Below the pieces are notes generated by a model, which did not search any database, was not told the DNA's origin, and saw nothing but the letters and a program-made list of their open reading frames with translations. This document shows, piece by piece, positions 45,258 to 57,100 of a stretch of 64,000 nucleotides of DNA (positions are counted from its first letter, which is position 1; every line of letters begins with the position of its first letter). Origin of the DNA: Paramecium sonneborni (Eukaryota > Ciliophora > Oligohymenophorea > Peniculida > Parameciidae); contig CAJJDN010000197.1 in assembly GCA_905182985.1 (NCBI GenBank), positions 8,543 to 72,542 of the forward strand, written 5' to 3'. Position numbers and translations under genes: made by a program.

Positions 45258-47390
45258 TCAATTATATGAGATACTGATTAAATAGGTTATATTTATGTAT
45301 GATGGTCTAAAATAATTAAAATTATTACTTTAATTAGATAATAATCCATCTAAATATGTGACAGGTGGATACTTATTCTAGGAAAATTAGTTTTAATTAG
45401 GGTTAATTATTATTTAATTAACATTATTCTGTTGTTCTTATTCAGTTTATAATGGATTTTTAACATTATTATAAATTTGAGTGTAATAATGTTAATCATA
45501 GATTTATTGTCCTTGACCTTAGTCTAATTATTAAAATAAGAATGGTTATGGTTATGGTTATTAAATTGGTTATTTTACAGTGATGAGGGTTCTTTCATCT
45601 GGTTAATATTCTTCAACAGCTTCTCCTAATAAACGATTTAAAGTATTTTATCTTTAGATACCTTTAGGTTAATAGTATTAATCATATTGTTAGTTTTATG
45701 CTAATAATATTTATTACTTCTGCCCGTGATTTCCATGATTTCCAGGCATTTTACCAATAGTAGACATATAATTAACAACTTAATCAGGCAATTCAGAAAG
45801 CACTTCTTAAGCAAACTTTTTTTATTCAGTTTTGTAATTATTAAAAACAACAAATTTAACTAAATCTCTGGTTGCTTATCTTCCTTATGTATCTATTTCC
45901 AATAATTCATCATTATTTAATCTTTCCATTAATGTAAAATCTGCATCACCAATTCCAATAATAACGATAGAAATAGGTAAATCACAACAATCAACAATAG
46001 ACTCAAAAGTACCATCAAAATCACTAATAATTCCATCTGTTAAGATTGCCAATACAACATATTTTTCACTTCCTGCATCTTTAAATCCTTTCGCTACTTT
46101 CATTGCTTCTCTTAATGTTGGTCTAAATAATGTAGGTCCTGAAAACTTGACAGTTCTAACAAAATTTCTATAAGTTTCAAATAATCCAAGTAAATTAATA
46201 ACTCTACATTAATTTTTAAATCTTACTCTGGATCTTCCAAATTATGATTCAAAGGATGGCAATGATGAGCTTTACCATTCAAATCAAATCCAAAACCATA
46301 CAAAGGAACTCTTTTATCATGGTCATATTGTATCAATATTTCAGAGACATTCCTTAAGGCTAATTCATATTAACTAAGTCTTTTGTTAGATACATCAAAA
46401 TAATGTAGACTTTAAGGATTCGTTGGATCTAAATTAGAATCAGTAAAATCAATAGAAATCATTAAATTCAATTGCAAACCTTCTTATAAATATTATTCAA
46501 AAGTTGGAATTTCTCTAAATAAACATTATTCAACGTATAATTATCCTGTTATAGATTGATTACCCTAATGCTATAGATTTCTAAGACCTTTCTTTTCTAC
46601 CATTTAAGATACTGATAAATTTACAGATCCTATGTAAGTGTCTTATTTTCTCCCTTTATCATAAATTTCTATTTTTAAAACAGTATCACTATCATTATTA
46701 CATAAATCTCTAGCTTTCTTTTTAATTTCAGGCCTAATTTTAATTATTATATTTTACCAAGTTCTTCTCGAAGGATAATTAATTGGGTCAGATTAATAAA
46801 CTAAATTTGATTCATTAGTATCTAGAAAAGTTCTAGAAATTTTTATATAAGGTTGAGAAGGAGAAACATTAAAAATACAACATTATTTTGATAATGAATT
46901 AGCAGCTAACTTTAATTAATTAGAATTACTTAATATTAATTCAACCATATCATTTTTGTATTTCTAATATTCTCCGATTATTACTATTCTTCCCACTTTC
47001 TTACCTCTATCACAAATATCTGTATAATATATTTAATCTTTTGCAGCTAATAGAGTTTATATGTTCACTTCTGTATATCCAATTAACTAAAATATTTTTA
47101 AATACCTACATGTTTCTTTTCTTATTAATTGTTGAATACTTAAAACAATACTCTATAAGAAATTTCAAATTGATAATTTAATTGGATGGCTGTACTAAAT
47201 TATGGATTTCGTTAATTTTATTAAATTTCTGTTTTGCCCTTTTCAATCCCTAAAAATAGATTTTGTTCTTACATTTATCATCAGCATATTCTTTCACTAC
47301 AACCATAGAGTTTATTTCACCATTGTTTTAATTAGAAATTAACTCATAGCATTTAATTCTCACAACAAAGAATTTTGATTGTGAACTCAT
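45258..47390 (-). CDS. Copine (two C2 domains plus von Willebrand A-like copine domain)
   Basis: Calcium-dependent phospholipid-binding protein. N-terminal C2A starts MSSQSKFFVVRIKCYELISN. C2B contains CCIFNVSPSQPYIKISRTFL, KARDLCNNDSDTVLKIEIYD and GRKQDTYIGSVNLSVSQMV. The vWA/copine domain follows: LNLMISIDFTDSNLDPTNP (MIDAS-like DxTxS variant), VPLYGFGFDLNGKAHHCHPL, then VAKGFKDAGSEKYVVLAILT, LPISIVIIGIGDADFTLMER, GRQATRDLVKFVVFNNY and FAQEVLSELPDQVVNYMSTI. The C-terminal tail is unusually long and Gln/Pro/Tyr-rich (KQPIQQPQPQPFLFQQLDQG). Short introns are needed at several points, e.g. in C2A and near 46,190. The C-terminal end at TGA 45258 assumes no further intron. Confidence 0.88.
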
Positions 47391-47628
47391 TAAAAATATT
47401 AATATTTACTAAAATTTATATTTAATTTTATCATCTCATTTATGTTAAATTCTTATTTGATTAGTTATTTATTATATTCTCTTAACTTTTTTAAAAATAT
47501 ATTGATTTATGAATATTAATTTAAATAATACATAAACATTACATTCTACTATAAGATTAGGAAGCATTTTGGAGCAAAGAATATGAATATAAATATAATA
47601 AATATTTTTTATAAAATACTAAATATAA

Positions 47629-48515
47629 ATGAATACCTCATTTGAATAAATAAATAGATCACCTTTAAATAAATCAATATCCAAAGCACTTTATTCATTT
47701 CCTAAAGCTAATCGTTTCAAAGATTTCAATGATAAACCGTAATTAAAGATAATTTATTATTAGATGTCCCAATATTTATAATATTCCTTCAATGATGAGT
47801 AAACGTAGTGCTGGAATAGGATATGGATAGAAATCAAAATTTATATAAGAAAGTATAACACCAGGACCTAATAATTATGAAATTAAGACTACCCTTAATG
47901 TAAGTAATGGTTGGACTATGCCTGTTGGAAGAGATGTATAGATTATAAATTTCATCTTAGAAAAGCAATAAGTATGAAGGTATTTTCATTGGATTAATAC
48001 AAAAAACTCCAGGACCTGGAGAATATGAATTTTAAAACACAAGATCTCCTATTAAATATACAATAAGAATGAGAACTGAGAGTTAAAAAGATAAAGATAG
48101 AAAACCAGGACCGTAAAAATCATTTTATATTTTTAGTGGCTAATATGATTTGCCATCAGCATTAAATGAAACAGGGAAATATAAAATTAGCAAATTTAGA
48201 GAGTAATAAAATTTACTATTATAGTTCTGGAGCAATAATACTTTCTCCCAAAAAATCAAAAAGTTTTCGTTTTTCACCATCTAAAGATCCATCACCAGGA
48301 CCTGGAGATTATGCTCATTTAGGAGATATTGATCCAAAAGGTTTATATTATTGTTCTAAATTTGTCGATACTAAATCTACAATATTTACTAGAACCAAGA
48401 GAGAATTAACTAAAATTAGAGCTGAATCTCCTGGTCCTGGAACATATAGATTGCCTTCTGAATTTGGGTATTTAAATATTATTATATTAGTCACTATGAA
48501 AAACCGAATAAATGA
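47629..48515 (+). CDS. SHIPPO-repeat (STPGP-type) ciliary protein, ODF3/CIMAP-like
   Basis: Contains five Pro-Gly-Pro-x-x-Tyr repeats: TPGPNNYEI, TPGPGEYEF, KPGPGQYDLP, SPGPGDYAH and SPGPGTYRLP. This is the SHIPPO/STPGR repeat of sperm-tail and axonemal microtubule inner or tail proteins. Starts MNTSFEQINRSPLNKSISKA. Introns of 22-25 nt near 47,740, 47,938, 48,114, 48,205 and 48,468 all restore the same frame, and the protein ends FGHYEKPNK at TGA 48513. About 255 residues. Regularly spaced repeats typically dock along microtubule protofilaments. Confidence 0.87.
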
Positions 48516-48574
48516 TTTTATTTTAATTTTGGCATCGTCTTTCTTTACGGTTCTATACGCAATCTCTATAATTA

Positions 48575-49070
48575 AGATAATTAAGTAAGGCCGTTGGTTT
48601 TGGTCTTTCTTTGTGAGAGACTTTATGCAAACTTAGAAATTCTCTATTTATTGTCTGTTCTGGAAATACGAAACTTAAGTTCCTGAGTTCTCTTAATCAT
48701 TTTCTTGGGTACCTCCTAAAATCACGCATTTAAGTATCTTTGTTTTTGAATGTTCCTTAAGTGGATTACAATCTCTTCATTAACTTCTAATTTTCATCAA
48801 CTATTTTCATAGCTTCTTTTTTTCTTTTTGGTAAATTCAAGGATCTTATTGAACTAGCTGAATGTTATCTTGTAGATGGTTTAATTTTAATAATTCTATC
48901 TAGTATTTTGCTATTTTCTATATACAAAATTTTATCTCTCATTTATTGAATAGATGCTTTACTGTTATATTGATTAGTCTTAATTTTTTGTAATTTATTT
49001 GAATCCATATGAAATTACTAATATTGTGTAATTATACCTTTTTTGATGAACTTCTATCACTTGCTATCAT
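48575..49070 (-). CDS. CFAP97 (hemingway)-like ciliary protein
   Basis: After a 20-nt intron (gtataattacacaatattag) the protein reads QFHMDSNKLQKIKTNQYNSK, ILDRIIKIKPSTRQHSASSI, RSLNLPKRKKEAMKIVDENQ and KLMKRLQSTQGTFKNKDTQM. This is the CFAP97/KIAA1430 pattern of an N-terminal helix, an S-x-x-SLN box, and R-x-x-E-x-x-x-I-x-x-EN-x-x-L-x-x-R-L. A second short intron (gtacccaagaaaatgattaag) probably leads to RELRNLSFVFPEQTINREF. The 3' end is unresolved; the frame would otherwise run antisense into the SHIPPO gene. CFAP97 proteins are linked to axoneme formation. Confidence 0.7.
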
Positions 49071-49185
49071 TTAAACTCTATCTCTATGAGATTTAAATCT
49101 TTCATATTAACAAATTGAGTTGATTATATTTTGCTCAATGTATTTTGGAGCAATCATTATAAATATATTTATATATATATAAATA

Positions 49186-50461
49186 TCATTAATAGTAATC
49201 ATAATCTTTTATAGTATTGAAGTTTGAGTTTAAATTTTTTGAAGCAAATCCTTATTTTCTAATTTTCATTTAGTTTGGTTAGGTAACTTCTCCAATAATA
49301 TTGGCTGTATTTTCAAGTGATATAGAATTAGGATCAATAAAAAGATATTTTTCAGTAATATTATGATGTATGGACATTTGAGATTTTCGTTTAGTTTTGA
49401 ATTAGAATTTAACTTTGTTTTTCAAAAGAAAATAAAGTTTAATACGAGATCTGCATTTTGCAAAGTAATTTTAAATTCTCTTTACTTTTTAATTCTATCG
49501 ACTAATATGTAAAAAGTGTTCATTCAATTTTTACAATTCAAAAACTTTAAAAAGAATCAAACTTTCTTAGGTACTTTATTATATATTGAAATCAATTCCA
49601 TCATTTTATTATTCATCAATTTAAGTTAAACAAAAATCAATACCTTTTTTAAATTACAAAGATTCATAATCAATAATTTTATTGTTAGTTTTAATTTTAC
49701 TAATAGCTGATCTTTCAATTAATGCATTTGTATAATCTTAGAATCTTTCCCATTAAAAAGTGAATGCTTAAAATATATTTTATAAAGTGATAATTGGTTC
49801 CCTTTCTAACCATTTACTTTAAAATCTAAACATCTAATTATAAGATATATGTTTTTACATCATCAATATATTTAACTATATCAACTAAACCAGATATGAA
49901 TATTTGAAGTAATTCATATCTTATTTAATCCAAACTGAATCCACAACCTAATCCTAATTCTTTAATATAGGTATAGAATTCTTCTAAATGATAATTTTTT
50001 TATCTAAGTAATTCAACATTCTTTAAAAATTGAGTGTGATTATGATGATTATCAAAAAAATCTTATTTAAGTGTAAAAATAGAAATAACTTTTCTTTTAT
50101 CTATTTCAATTTGTTTAATATCATAAATTTCATCTTAATACTAAAATTCTTCTTCCATTGATTCTATAGATAATTATAATTAATCTTCTTTCTCTGGAGG
50201 TTAAGTTAATTCATCATCCACTCTTTATTTTCTATCAATTCTCATTGTATGTAATTTAATTTAATTGTAACGTTCAATTTACGGAGGCTCATCAATGGAA
50301 TCTAGACAATCAAAAAATTCATCTTGTTCTGGTATATCAAAATCAATATCATGTTCATATCGAAAATATTCATTTTAATCTAAATCTTATTTTATATATT
50401 CTTAAACGATGTCTAAATCCAGATATTTTGAATCTGTACTAAATTTCCTTTGCTATTACAT
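49186..50461 (-). CDS. Uncharacterised acidic protein, about 420 residues
   Basis: Start MQQQRKFSTDSKYLDLDIVQ. It continues EHDIDFDIPEQDEFFDCLD, SIDEPPQIERYNQIKLHTMR, then a conserved-looking helical domain (FFDNHHNHTQFLKNVELLRQ; YTYIKELGLGCGFSLDQIRY; LLQIFISGLVDIVKYIDDVK). The C-terminal part is basic (RSRIKLYFLLKNKVKFQF; KYLFIDPNSISLENTANIIG) and ends IKDYDYYQ. The frame between 49,640 and 49,830 needs at least one intron. No known motif recognised. Confidence 0.55.
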
Positions 50462-50479
50462 AAGTAAAAATAATTAAAA

Positions 50480-51100
50480 TATATAATTTATTCAAAATCT
50501 CTTAAGTATGATTTGTTATTTATCAATATATGAATAATTAAGAAGAGATTCTAAATCATATCAAATTTCCGTATTCTCTTAAATTTCTTAGTCTAATGAT
50601 CTATGTTCATGATATATTTTTCTAATATATTTTAATTCTGAAGATTGTTAAAATTTTAAACTAGAAAGCAACTATTAATGATTTAAATTCTACCATAAGA
50701 CTCCTTCACATCTTTAAAGAGTGTAACAGATTTTCATAATAACATTAGATCCTTACCTATTCAATGTTACTCTTGATAATAATTTATTAGTAATATATAT
50801 ACTGCTACTAATAATCATCCAAAAGTATGATCATTTTTATTCAGTTATATTTATTTATAAATAATAGAATCTCGTATATTTTATCTGATCTTACCAAAAT
50901 AAGATGATTAATAAATTATAAATTCATACATTGTAACCCTTTATCAAAACCTATAATATGATTTTATTTAAGTACCCATATAAATAAGAGTATCAATTAT
51001 TTATTTACTTAGAGATAATTTTTGTAATTCCTAAAATTACTAAGACTTCGATATCCATACTTATCTTATACAATTTATTCAGTTTTTTAGTCTCAATGAA
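50480..51100 (-). CDS. Probable multi-intron gene, unknown function
   Basis: Exon-like pieces: FQELQKLSLSKQIIDTLIYM joined over a 25-nt intron (gtacttaaataaa...attatag) to GFDKGLQCMNLQFINHLIL, then DDYQQQYIYYQQIII and CEGVLWQNLNHQQLLSSLKF, HEHRSLDQEIQENTEI and possibly YDLESLLNYSYIDKQQ. The joins between later exons are not fixed, and the start (perhaps near 51,140) is unknown. A gene is likely; its product cannot be named. Confidence 0.35.
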
Positions 51101-51261
51101 TAATTCTAAGAATATTCCATTTGCATAAGAGGGTAATCAAAAGCTATGGGATATATTCTTTCAATTATAAACTCTAAATTTGTTCTCACAATAAATTAAG
51201 AGGAGAGGATTTCTTAAGTAATTTAATCTAATTTTTTTAATAAATATATTTTAAAAATAAA

Positions 51262-52095
51262 ATGACAGAATTAGATGAATTTGATTCCACTCTGAATGCA
51301 GAATTAGATAAATTATAAAAAGAAATAGATTCTCTAAGTAAAAAAGAATACAATTAAAAAAATGCTGCAATAAAGAAGTGTTAAGCTTAAGTTAGAAGCA
51401 TTTCAACTTTGATTGAAAGTTATGAATTAGAAATTAGTAATCTTGATAAAGCTCAAAGTTCTAAGTATTTGAGTGACATATTTTAGATATAATGACTCAT
51501 TAAGATCAATAAATTAGAGATTTTAAAGATTGAAATCTGAATTGGAGTTTAAAAAAAATGAAGGATAAACTTAAGAGAATTTATTTAAAGGAAGATCAGA
51601 ATAATAACCTTAAAGATTAGAAGATATGAATAGATAATAAGTTATTGATATGGGAGATTAATTATAGAAGAATGGTATTTTATAGAATCAATAATTCATT
51701 AGCGATTGATAAATTAAATGATATTACAAGAACTGTTTAATAAGGTAATGAATTAGCAGATTAAATTAATATGGAATTGGATAAACAAATAGCCTAATTA
51801 GATAGAATGTATGATACTGTTATGGATACACAATCTGTTTTAAAAAGATCAGCTAAATATATTAAGTATTTTGCAAGGTTTATATTTAAAATTAATATTT
51901 AGATAAGTTTATACTGATAAACTATTAATGTGTTTAATTGGTCTCATATTTATAGCTATTATAGTTTTAATTATTTTATCAGCATTGGGATTAGATGATG
52001 GCAAATTTAATACTCCAGATTAAGTTAAAGGATCTTTAGCATCTGATAGCAGCAATAGTAGTACAAATACAACCTCAACAACTGGATCTGGATGA
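51262..52095 (+). CDS. Qb-type SNARE (NPSN/Vti-like) with extended luminal tail
   Basis: Membrane-fusion SNARE. N-terminal helical bundle (DEFDSTLNAELDKLQKEIDS; KKCQAQVRSISTLIESYELE), then RSEQQPQRLEDMNRQQVID, and a SNARE helix running DKLNDITRTVQQGNELADQI, NMELDKQIAQLDRMYDTVMD with Gln (TAA-coded) near the zero layer. One transmembrane segment follows (LLMCLIGLIFIAIIVLIILS), then about 40 further residues, Ser/Thr/Asn-rich (SSNSSTNTTSTTGSG), on the luminal side. Introns of 22, 28 and 25 nt keep the frame. Most similar in layout to plant NPSN/Vti1 proteins; the exact subfamily needs a tree. About 255 residues. Confidence 0.82.
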
Positions 52096-52543
52096 TATAT
52101 TTATTAATTATAAATATTTAAATTATCAAAATAAGTTTAAGTAAAAAGACTAATTAATTTAATCAAGTTTAAGAAAGAATATTTTTCTTATTCTTTTTAA
52201 AGATTTTAATCAAAATACTTAAATCATTAAAAAAATGTATTTATCACAATAAATAATTTATTTTTGAATAACTTAAAAAATGTATTAATTATTTCAAAAT
52301 TTTTAAGACTTCGTTCTTTTGCAAGAATAAAAATAAAATTAATAATTTATTGGTTTCTAAAGAAATTAAATTAGTTAGTATTGAATTTCTTATATTAAAG
52401 TTAAAAATAATAAAGTGATAATATTATAATATTTTATTTTAGTTGAAAGAGAGTATATGATTGTCATCAATCTGTTTACTCTGATGTCATCGTTATAAAT
52501 TTATATCTGATCAATTATTTTATGGATATTAAAAAATTATTCT
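52096..52543. other. Intergenic, nothing recognised
   Basis: AT-rich spacer between two plus-strand genes. A short ATG frame near 52,457 (MIVINLFTLMSSLQIYI) and one at 52,522 do not join the next gene. No other signal. Confidence 0.4.
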
Positions 52544-53704
52544 ATGAAAATCCATAAAATTCTTATAGTTGGATTGATAGCTTATTTAGTAAATGTTCTT
52601 ATAGGATTCTTTGATGCTTTCAAGAGTGTTCCATTAATAAACACATACTCTGATTGTGAATATTTGGATACTGATATAATAGGACCTGAAGATATGTAAA
52701 AATATAATTCAACAACTATAATTGTTGGATCAGGAGATTTTCATAAATTATGGTCACATGGAAAACCTATTTTAGAACAATTGGGATTATATGCAATAGT
52801 TAATTCTTAAGAAGAGAGACCAAAAGTTATAAAATTAGGAATTCAGAATTTCCCAAAAGATATTTCTTTATATGTTCATGGAATTGATATTAGAAAATAA
52901 TAAGATGGAGAATATATTTATGCTTTGAATCATGCCTATTAAAATGGAGGGGAAAGAGTTGAGATATTCAAAATTTTAGATGAGCATCTTAATCTTGAAT
53001 ATTAACATTCTATAATCATGGATGAGAAATATAATGGAATATTAAATGATTTAATAGTAATTGAAGATAATCGTTTTTTCATTAATAAATATATGCCATA
53101 TACAGATCCAATAGAAGGAAGACATAAAATTACTCCATTTCATTTGATAAAAACTATATTTGTATGGATTAGTAAATAAAAAACTTCATTCATTATTGAT
53201 TGTAAATTTACTAAGTAAAATAAAATAATAAATCCTGAATGTAAAGAATTATTAGATGCTCCACTTACTGGAGTAGTTTTGAATGGAATAACATGGGATA
53301 GAAAAAATCGCGTTTGGGCAGCAGATACTATTGCAAAATAATTAAATGAATATGAAATAACAAATTAAGGTCTTATATTCAAAAGATTTATTGACATTGA
53401 AAATTCTATAGATAATTTAGAATATGATGCAGATAGAAATTCACTTGTTTTAGGATTAATTCCTAAATTACATAATTATTTTTCTTTAGATGGATTCTTA
53501 AAAGGAATTGATATCTTAAAAAGAGACACTTAATTTGAATATTGGGCAACTGTTGGAGAATATAATCTCACATCTAATAAACTCAATTATCTAGCTTAAA
53601 ATACTTAATTACCTAAAGGTGTTTCTGGGGCTTTAATTAGTGGAAATAATCTAATTGTAGCTAGTTGGTGTGATATTACAGTTGCTGTCTGTAAGAAAAA
53701 ATGA
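52544..53704 (+). CDS. Paraoxonase/arylesterase-like protein (PON family), membrane-anchored
   Basis: Single exon, 386 residues. The N-terminal hydrophobic segment (ILIVGLIAYLVNVLIGFFDA) resembles the retained signal anchor of animal PONs. The six-bladed propeller follows PON spacing: DCEYLDTDIIGPEDMQKY, IIVGSGDFHKLW, LYVHGIDIRKQQDGEYIYAL, NHAYQNGGERVEIFKI, GILNDLIVIEDNRFFINKY, GVVLNGITWDRKNRVWAAD, IENSIDNLEYDADRNSLVLG and a C-terminal SGALISGNNLIVASWCD. The HGID, NDL and DN positions correspond to calcium-ligand blades in PON1. Predicted calcium-dependent lactonase/esterase; the physiological substrate is unknown. Confidence 0.82.
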
Positions 53705-54118
53705 GAAATTATAAACTTAAATTTATAATTTTATCAAATATTCAATAATTTTATTTATTACACAGATAACCTTTCTTTTTTAAATAATATGAAGTATCAA
53801 TAGAAAACTAAAAAGAGTTTAAATTATAAGGAAAACAAAATATTCTAAATATATTTTCAAGCAATTTATAAATCTAACCTATGACTTTATTTTAAGAAAT
53901 TAATTATAAAATTTTTATATATCAATTTGCAAAAATAATTATTTACGTAATATAATTAAAACTTAAAGGAACATAAAAATACATAATCTTCCAAAATTTC
54001 AATGTAATAAAAAATTATAATTATATACATATACATCATTTATTTAAAATTTATTTTTTTTAATATTAATTAGATGAATCAATCAGTTACAAGTGGAACT
54101 AATGATTTATGTTCCAAA
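53705..54118. other. Intergenic, nothing recognised
   Basis: AT-rich spacer between two convergent genes. No frame or RNA-like structure seen. Confidence 0.4.
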
Positions 54119-57100
54119 TCAGGACTATTTTATCTAAATCTGTAAGTCCATTAAGAATTAAATTAAGATGTTATTAATCTAAAATTATAAGTAATCATAC
54201 CTTTTATTTGTAACTTAACTTTTAGCTAAGGATCTTAATTTATTAAGATTACGTTTTAATTATAATTCTTTAAGCTATTCTTAAATTAAAATATTATCTA
54301 AACATTATATGATATGGTTAAACTTTATTAATTTTAGGAATTTGTTTAATAATTTTAAGAATGGAACTCTATATTTTTTATGATATGATTTATAAATATC
54401 AACCAAATATGGTTAACAAAGTCGAAGGCAACAAATAATAAGGCAAACTTAAAGTGCAATAGATAAAAAATGATCATTTTATTATTCACAAATATACTTT
54501 GCAGCTGCTAAAAATATTGAGATAGAGCATAATTATTCAGAATATATATCTAAAGAATTAAACTTAGAAATGATATATGGTTTATTTTTAACAGCGATTA
54601 ATTAATAAAACACTAAACACAACCCCAATAAAGTAGCTTTTAAGGATATATTTGTTTCAAAATAAGTTATAATAAAAATCATTATAGCTTTTTTTGATAG
54701 CTTAATTAATTCCCAAAAATAGCTGTTTTAATTATATTCATTAAATAAATAACAAATATGTCCTCTTAATCTAATAGAATCTAACTTGTTTCTTTAAGCA
54801 TACAAAAAAACAAATAAAGTTAAAGGAATTAAATAGCCAAAAAATAATAGATTAGGAATAACAAAATAATAAATCCATTTATAATGAGCCTCAGTATCAT
54901 ATCTTAAGGATACATCACCTTAAATATATTTAAGATTTGATATTATCCTAATTGAAAGAATAGAACTTAACCTAAAATATTTAATGATATTACATTTTTA
55001 TAATTCCTGCATAATTAAATATAAATAAACAAATGGAAGTGTGTGAAATAATGTTACATCTAAATTTTGAATTAATCACTTTAAAATAAATATAAGAACC
55101 TAAAACAATAATGATAAATTAATAAATTATAAGAATCCACATAGCAAAAACCTTAGAATATATTAATTCCAATCTAAAATATTCAGAAAGGTAGCAATCA
55201 AAATTATTTGCCATAAAATATGAAGTATTGCTCCCATTTTCTATAAAATTAAAGGAAAAAGAAAAGTTAATATTAAAAGTAAAAATCACTGTATAAATCC
55301 ATAAATAATTGAGAAACATTTTTATAAGTATGCTTTAATGATCTAAATCATATAAATAATTACCTTGACTTAATTTAAATATGATTTTACTTTGTTTTTC
55401 TCTTAATTTTAAAGATGCGAATAATGAATTAGATTTAGCTATACTTTTAAGTGTCAATAAAACTGAGATGCATGACCTATATTGATATTTAATTATTGAT
55501 ATACCAAAGAGAAGTGATTATAAAAGGAATTATACTATCATAATCTTCAAAGCAAGCTTAACATTCAGAATTCTATAAATTCTTAAAATAATATCCTTCT
55601 CCTTTTACATTATAGATATCACATTCTTCACAAAGAGCACCTATATGACCTCTATTGCATAATTAATTTCCAACTCCCCATCCTCCTATACAAAATTTAG
55701 GATTTTTAAAACAGAAACCAGGATCATCAGATAAATAATGAGGTCTCCAATAACCTTCTAATAATTTAATATTATTAGATGTTATATCTGCAAATTTTTA
55801 TTTATCAAAAGTTGAACATTTTTATTAATCATATTAAACAGAATAGAATCCCTATTATGATTAACAAATCTAACATCCATTTTCAAAATGTATTTCCCCT
55901 AGTTGACATTTAAAACTTCTAGCCTTAATCAAATATTATAATTATTTCTATTATGTTTCAGATGAACAGTTAAATTTTATTTATAAATAATTACCATTAT
56001 GACTATATGGATCAAATCGAAAAAACAATCCTTTCAAATCAAAATTATTATTTTATAAATCATATTCTAATGTCAAATTTGACGGAGTATTAAATATTTT
56101 ATTCGAAGTATTTGATACAATAGTTTAACTTATACTACATTTTGGATTATTAAAACTTAATAAGAGTTCATCTCTACTGTTTTTTAGTGTTAAAAATATT
56201 TAATTTATATAAGGTAATGATTCTTATTTTTTTGGAAGATAAATTTTATACTACTACAATTATTAATTACTTGGAATCATTAAATAAGGAGTTAATATTT
56301 TAATTTCTTAATCTAAAATAAAATAAGGATCCATCTTCAAAATTCTTATTTCAGTTTTATTAGAAATAAACTTTTATGACATCATTTCCATATTATTGAT
56401 ATTTAATGATAAATGTGTTGGACTTTCAACTATATTATTACCAAATGATTCCGCTTTATTAAATTATAAATAAAAATTAAATAAATTTTGAGCATTTAAA
56501 TTATTATCACCATCTAAATATATTCCTCCTCCTTCTTTTGCTTTATTATATAATACAGCTAATTGATTGATAAATAAATTATGACCATTTAACTAAAAAT
56601 ATAGTCCTCCACCTGATTAACTAGCTTAATTGAACATTATTTAACATTATTTAAAATAAAATGAAGCATTTATTCCTAATATTGCTATACCTTTAGTACC
56701 ATTATTTTATAAAAAATGTGAATTGATAATTTTAACATAATTTTAGGGTTTATTTTTTAAAATAAATTGTAAACAACCATAAGATTATATATTGTTAAAA
56801 TTGCAGTCAAAATTATAGATTTAAAATGTATCAAAATTATCTTATTAAAAGAATATTAAACCGTTTGAACAATATGTACAATTATTGAAGTTAACTTAAA
56901 CAAAATTTAGATAAATTTGAGTTTAGTTTGTAATGCTACTTAAATAAATTAATGATTTTCCTTATTAGATTTATTCTTTAAATAAATATAATATACTAGC
57001 AAAATTAAAAGATTTCCAATCTTATTATATTTGTTATTTTATTGTATTGCCTTCCTTAATTTAGTAATTATATTATGTTCTTCTTTAAATTAAAGTTTAA

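Noticed and set aside
54074..54400. Plus-strand frame resembling leucine-rich repeats (starting MNQSVTSGTNDLC)
   Set aside because: It is antisense to the cytosolic tail and last membrane segments of the giant minus-strand gene, whose frame continues smoothly to TGA at 54119.
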